Positions 61,971-64,000 of a stretch of DNA of 64,000 nt are shown piece by piece. Position 1 is the first letter of the stretch. Every line of letters begins with the position of its first letter. The notes under the pieces were generated by a model, which saw only the letters and a program-made list of their open reading frames with translations, made no database searches and was not told the origin of the DNA. Position numbers and translations under genes: made by a program. Source of the stretch: Sarcina sp034439435 (GTDB taxonomy: Bacteria; Bacillota; Clostridia; Clostridiales; Clostridiaceae). The stretch is taken from the NCBI RefSeq assembly GCF_034439435.1, contig NZ_JAPCKJ010000002.1:496001-560000 (forward strand), read 5' to 3'.

Positions 61971-62020
61971 TTTATTGAACTTTATTGTATTTTGTTGTAC
62001 TTAATTGTATTTTATTTAAC
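61971..62020. promoter_or_regulatory. Five helically phased 10-bp direct repeats
   Basis: TTTATTGAAC, TTTATTGTAT, TTTGTTGTAC, TTAATTGTAT and TTTATTTAAC, each exactly 10 bp, ending 5 bp upstream of the -35 element of the HTH gene. One unit per helical turn is typical of cooperative activator or repressor arrays. Confidence 0.75.
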
Positions 62021-62179
62021 CAAATCACCCTATTATCTATAAATTGTTCCCTATTGCACTTGGAATTATTTTGAAATCTATTTATATACTGGCCTTTCTC
62101 TAAAAGCTATATCTTAGTTAAAAGTAGCTTTCTAAGTTAAAAACTACCCAAGTTCACTCATGTTCTTTTATTTTAAATA

Positions 62180-62210
62180 TAGTCTCTGTTTTAAACCAAT
62201 ATTGATAATA
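62180..62210. repeat. Dispersed repeat family A, end fragment
   Basis: GTCTCTGTTTTAAACCAATA and TTGATAATAG, the left tip of family A. Confidence 0.55.
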
Positions 62211-62219
62211 GAACGTACA

Positions 62220-62247
62220 AAAGTGGACAAATTAATTTGTCCACTTT
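62220..62247. terminator. Perfect hairpin terminator
   Basis: AAAGTGGACAAATT / AATTTGTCCACTTT, perfect 14-bp arms with no loop spacer, downstream of the 36-aa protein gene. Confidence 0.75.
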
Positions 62248-62290
62248 ACTCTTAAATCACAATACTTTAAGATTGTTCTTTAATTAAAGA

Positions 62291-62401
62291 TTAACCTTTC
62301 ATTCCCATAAAAATAAAAGCACTAAAAAGATAAAAAACTAATAATATTCCTAATAAACTAAATATAAAAACCCATATTTTATTTCGCTTTTTTAAGGTCA
62401 T
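62291..62401 (-). CDS. 36-aa single-span membrane protein
   Basis: ATG 62401 lies 8 bases after AAAGGAGAGGAG, much better supported than the longer frame to 62476. It starts MTLKKRNKIWVFIFSLLGIL and ends FIFMGMKG: a basic N-terminus and one membrane helix. Function unknown. It has its own terminator at 62220. Confidence 0.6.
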   Translation of the reverse strand: MTLKKRNKIWVFIFSLLGILLVFYLFSAFIFMGMKG

Positions 62402-62579
62402 ATTACACTCCTCTCCTTTAATAAATAATGAACAATATGCTACAATTGTTGCATAGTTTATATTCTTATTATACATATTTTATGGATTATAATTCCAGTT
62501 ATTGTGTATAATAAAGATGAATTTAGATAGGTTTAAATATTTTAGAAAGGCAGATAAAAGAATTAGGAGGAAAATAAAT

Positions 62580-63122
62580 ATGTTAATTGATATTACTTTA
62601 AAAATTACACCTAAAATGATCACTGACGCACAAAGAAATGAAAAAAAGGCATTAGTTGGCCATTTGGGAACTCATTTTGATGTAATGAATAAAGAATTTC
62701 CCTTAGACTATACAGAAAGAAAAGGAATTATCTTCAATGTTAAGAATATAAAAGACCGAGATATTGATATTGATAAAGTAGATAAAGATATGTCTGTTGC
62801 ATTCTATACTGGATTTATTGAGAATCATGGTTATGGTGGAAAAACCTATTTCAAGGAACATCCTTAATTATCTGATAAATTAATAGATGCATTATTAGAT
62901 AAAAACATATCTATCATTGGTATAGATTTTGCAGGTGTTCGCAGAGGAAAGGAACATACACCAAAGGATCAGTATTGTGCAGATAAGGGTGTTTTTATAA
63001 TTGAAAATTTATGTAATCTTTCTAAAGTACTTGAAAATGGTAGTGAATTTATTGCATATACATATCCAATGAACTATGCTGAAATGTCAGGGCTTCCATG
63101 TAGGGTAATTGCTAAGATTTAA
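62580..63122 (+). pseudogene. Cyclase-family (kynurenine formamidase-like) hydrolase with premature stop
   Basis: ATG 62580 follows TTAGGAGG. The frame is open for 180 codons except TAA at codon 96 (62865-62867). It carries the metal motif GHLGTHFD near residue 30 and, after the stop, IIGIDFAGVRRGKEHTPKDQ, CADKGVFIIENL and YTYPMNYAEMSGLPCRVIAKI. Around the stop it reads KEHP, stop, LSDKLIDAL, where relatives have Glu or Gln. Both halves are intact, so one recent substitution inactivated it. The full enzyme would hydrolyse an amide or lactone ring. Confidence 0.88.
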
Positions 63123-63179
63123 TTATATAAATTATTTTTAAAAGTTACCTAATATGAGATTAATATATTATGAGGGGGT

Positions 63180-63668
63180 TTGAATACTATGGAATACGAT
63201 TGTGGTTTTACAAAAGAAAATAACTGGTTTCGTTACCGTGCTGCAGCAATTATTATTGAGGATGGAGCTGTTCTTTTTGCTGGTAATGAAAAGGAGAATT
63301 ACTACTACTCTATTGGTGGTGGCGTACATATGGGAGAATCAGCTGAGGAAGCTGTAAAGCGTGAGGTTCTTGAAGAGACAGGCGTAGAATATGAAGTTGA
63401 TAGATTAGCCTTTATACATGAAAACTTCTTTATGGGTGATGGAAGTTTGGAAGGTAAAAAGTGTCATGAAATATGCTTTTACTTTTTAATGAAACCTAGA
63501 GGAACACGTAAGTTAAATAGTAATAGTTATAGTGGTGGAGTTAAAGAAACTATGCATTGGTTACCAATAAACCAATTGAGTAATTATCTTGCTTATCCTA
63601 CATTTTTCAGAGAGAAATTAACCAACCTTAAAAATGAAATTGAACATATAGTAACTTATGAATATTAA
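63180..63668 (+). CDS. NUDIX hydrolase
   Basis: About 159 aa; ATG 63189 has better spacing to GAGGGGG than TTG 63180. The NUDIX box is complete: GGGVHMGESAEEAVKREVLE, ETGV. The N-terminal FRYRAAAIIIEDGAVLFAGN and C-terminal HWLPINQLSNY fit small nucleotide-type NUDIX enzymes. Substrate unknown. It follows the broken cyclase gene in the same direction, so the two may have been one transcript. Confidence 0.88.
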   Translation: MNTMEYDCGFTKENNWFRYRAAAIIIEDGAVLFAGNEKENYYYSIGGGVHMGESAEEAVKREVLEETGVEYEVDRLAFIHENFFMGDGSLEGKKCHEICFYFLMKPRGTRKLNSNSYSGGVKETMHWLPINQLSNYLAYPTFFREKLTNLKNEIEHIVTYEY

Positions 63669-63670
63669 TA

Positions 63671-63722
63671 TAAGTCTGAAGAACAAGCTAAAATCAATAT
63701 TTATCTAAAGTATATCCTAAAA
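63671..63722. repeat. Dispersed repeat family A, eroded copy
   Basis: AAGTCTGAAGAACAAG, CTAAAATCAATATTTATC and a decayed right end; follows the NUDIX stop directly. Confidence 0.4.
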
Positions 63723-63734
63723 TAAAACTGAAAA

Positions 63735-63797
63735 AAAAATGACTTCTTATAATTTTTATAGACAGCAGTTGCCATATAAATTTTAAGAGGTCATTTT
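63735..63797. terminator. Terminator after the NUDIX gene
   Basis: AAAAATGACTTCTTATAATTT / AAATTTTAAGAGGTCATTTTT, long stem with T tail. Confidence 0.65.
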
Positions 63798-63881
63798 TAA
63801 ATATTACTCATTATAACTCTTTCTTTTAAAGAAACCTTTGCTACCCCAAAATTAAAAATCGGAAAATATTTTAATTAGTAT

Positions 63882-63940
63882 GGAAAGTAAACTTGACATC
63901 AAATTTCAAATATTATACAATAATGTAAAGCAAACTTTCC
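63882..63940 (+). promoter_or_regulatory. Promoter flanked by an inverted-repeat operator
   Basis: TTGACA (63893-63898), 17-bp spacer, TACAAT (63916-63921). GGAAAGT (63882-63888) and its inverse ACTTTCC (63934-63940) bracket the promoter, with AAAC beside each arm. This suits autorepression by the following XRE protein through DNA looping or two half sites. Confidence 0.65.
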
Positions 63941-63962
63941 CTAGGTAATACGGAGGTTAATT

Positions 63963-64000
63963 TTGAAAAATAATTTAGAAAAAATCAGAAAAAACAAAGG
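63963..64000 (+). CDS. XRE-family regulator, 5' end only
   Basis: TTG 63963 lies 6 bases after CGGAGG and opens MKNNLEKIRKNKG before the window ends. This N-terminus is typical of small Cro/CI-type regulators that pair with membrane proteins, like the two other pairs in this window. The identity rests on 13 residues and on the promoter layout. Confidence 0.55.
   Translation, partial: MKNNLEKIRKNK

Noticed and set aside
62491..62502. CCAGTTATTGTG as a third VirR-type box
   Set aside because: Single half-site; the position 21 bp upstream does not match, and no suitably spaced -10 follows.

Overview
The window is AT-rich, uses many TTG and GTG starts with strong purine-rich ribosome-binding sites, and carries the spore-coat operon cotJABC. 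It also has two promoters with VirR-type boxes and a guanidine-IV-like riboswitch. This fits a spore-forming Clostridium sensu stricto, close to or part of the C. perfringens group; I cannot fix the species from sequence alone. No rRNA, tRNA, CRISPR array or complete prophage was seen. It reads as chromosomal, with many small decayed genes and dispersed non-coding repeats.

Layout. 0-9 kb: 5' part of a secreted mucin-binding/transglutaminase-like protein, small membrane proteins behind a VirR-type promoter, a GlcNAc/glucose-type PTS IICB, a small XRE/membrane pair and an S41-like protease. 9-12.7 kb: VanRS-like two-component system, VanY-like carboxypeptidase and a second XRE/membrane pair. 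13-20.3 kb: acetyltransferase, DUF3221-like protein, then a block transcribed leftwards of ABC ATPase, a 29-aa hydrophobic peptide, two ABC-2 permeases, a membrane-anchored HExxH protein, response regulator and histidine kinase. 20.6-32 kb: pirin, a binding-protein/EAL phosphodiesterase, a large secreted NPCBM/transglutaminase/F5-8C protein under a second VirR-type promoter, a riboswitch-controlled MATE pump, an ACR3-like transporter, a NUDIX enzyme, a broken acetyltransferase and a histidine phosphatase.

32-47 kb: acetyltransferase, ArlRS-like two-component system, two DUF4342 paralogues, a self-duplicated 121-aa protein, a ferredoxin-nitroreductase with ArsR regulator, an XRE-TPR regulator, an AraC domain fused to a SpoT/MESH1-like HD hydrolase, a frameshifted DUF4367 lipoprotein, RpiR regulator divergent from deoC, a HAD-NUDIX fusion and a ROK-type repressor. 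47-64 kb: secreted protein, VanW, a TetR-controlled ABC-2 exporter, cotJABC, a spore-surface-like repeat protein, feoAB, an HTH/DUF4180/alpha-beta hydrolase operon behind five 10-bp phased repeats, a broken cyclase, a NUDIX enzyme and the start of another XRE gene.

Themes. Much of the window is sensing and envelope response: three two-component systems, many small regulators with visible operators, and Van-type cell-wall genes. Three dispersed repeat families sit between genes. Several genes are broken by one lesion each: GNAT at 31.1 kb, cyclase at 62.6 kb, and the lipoprotein at an A8 tract at 42.4 kb. Only remnants remain of a large serine recombinase (57.3 kb) and an IS3-type transposase (52.2 kb).
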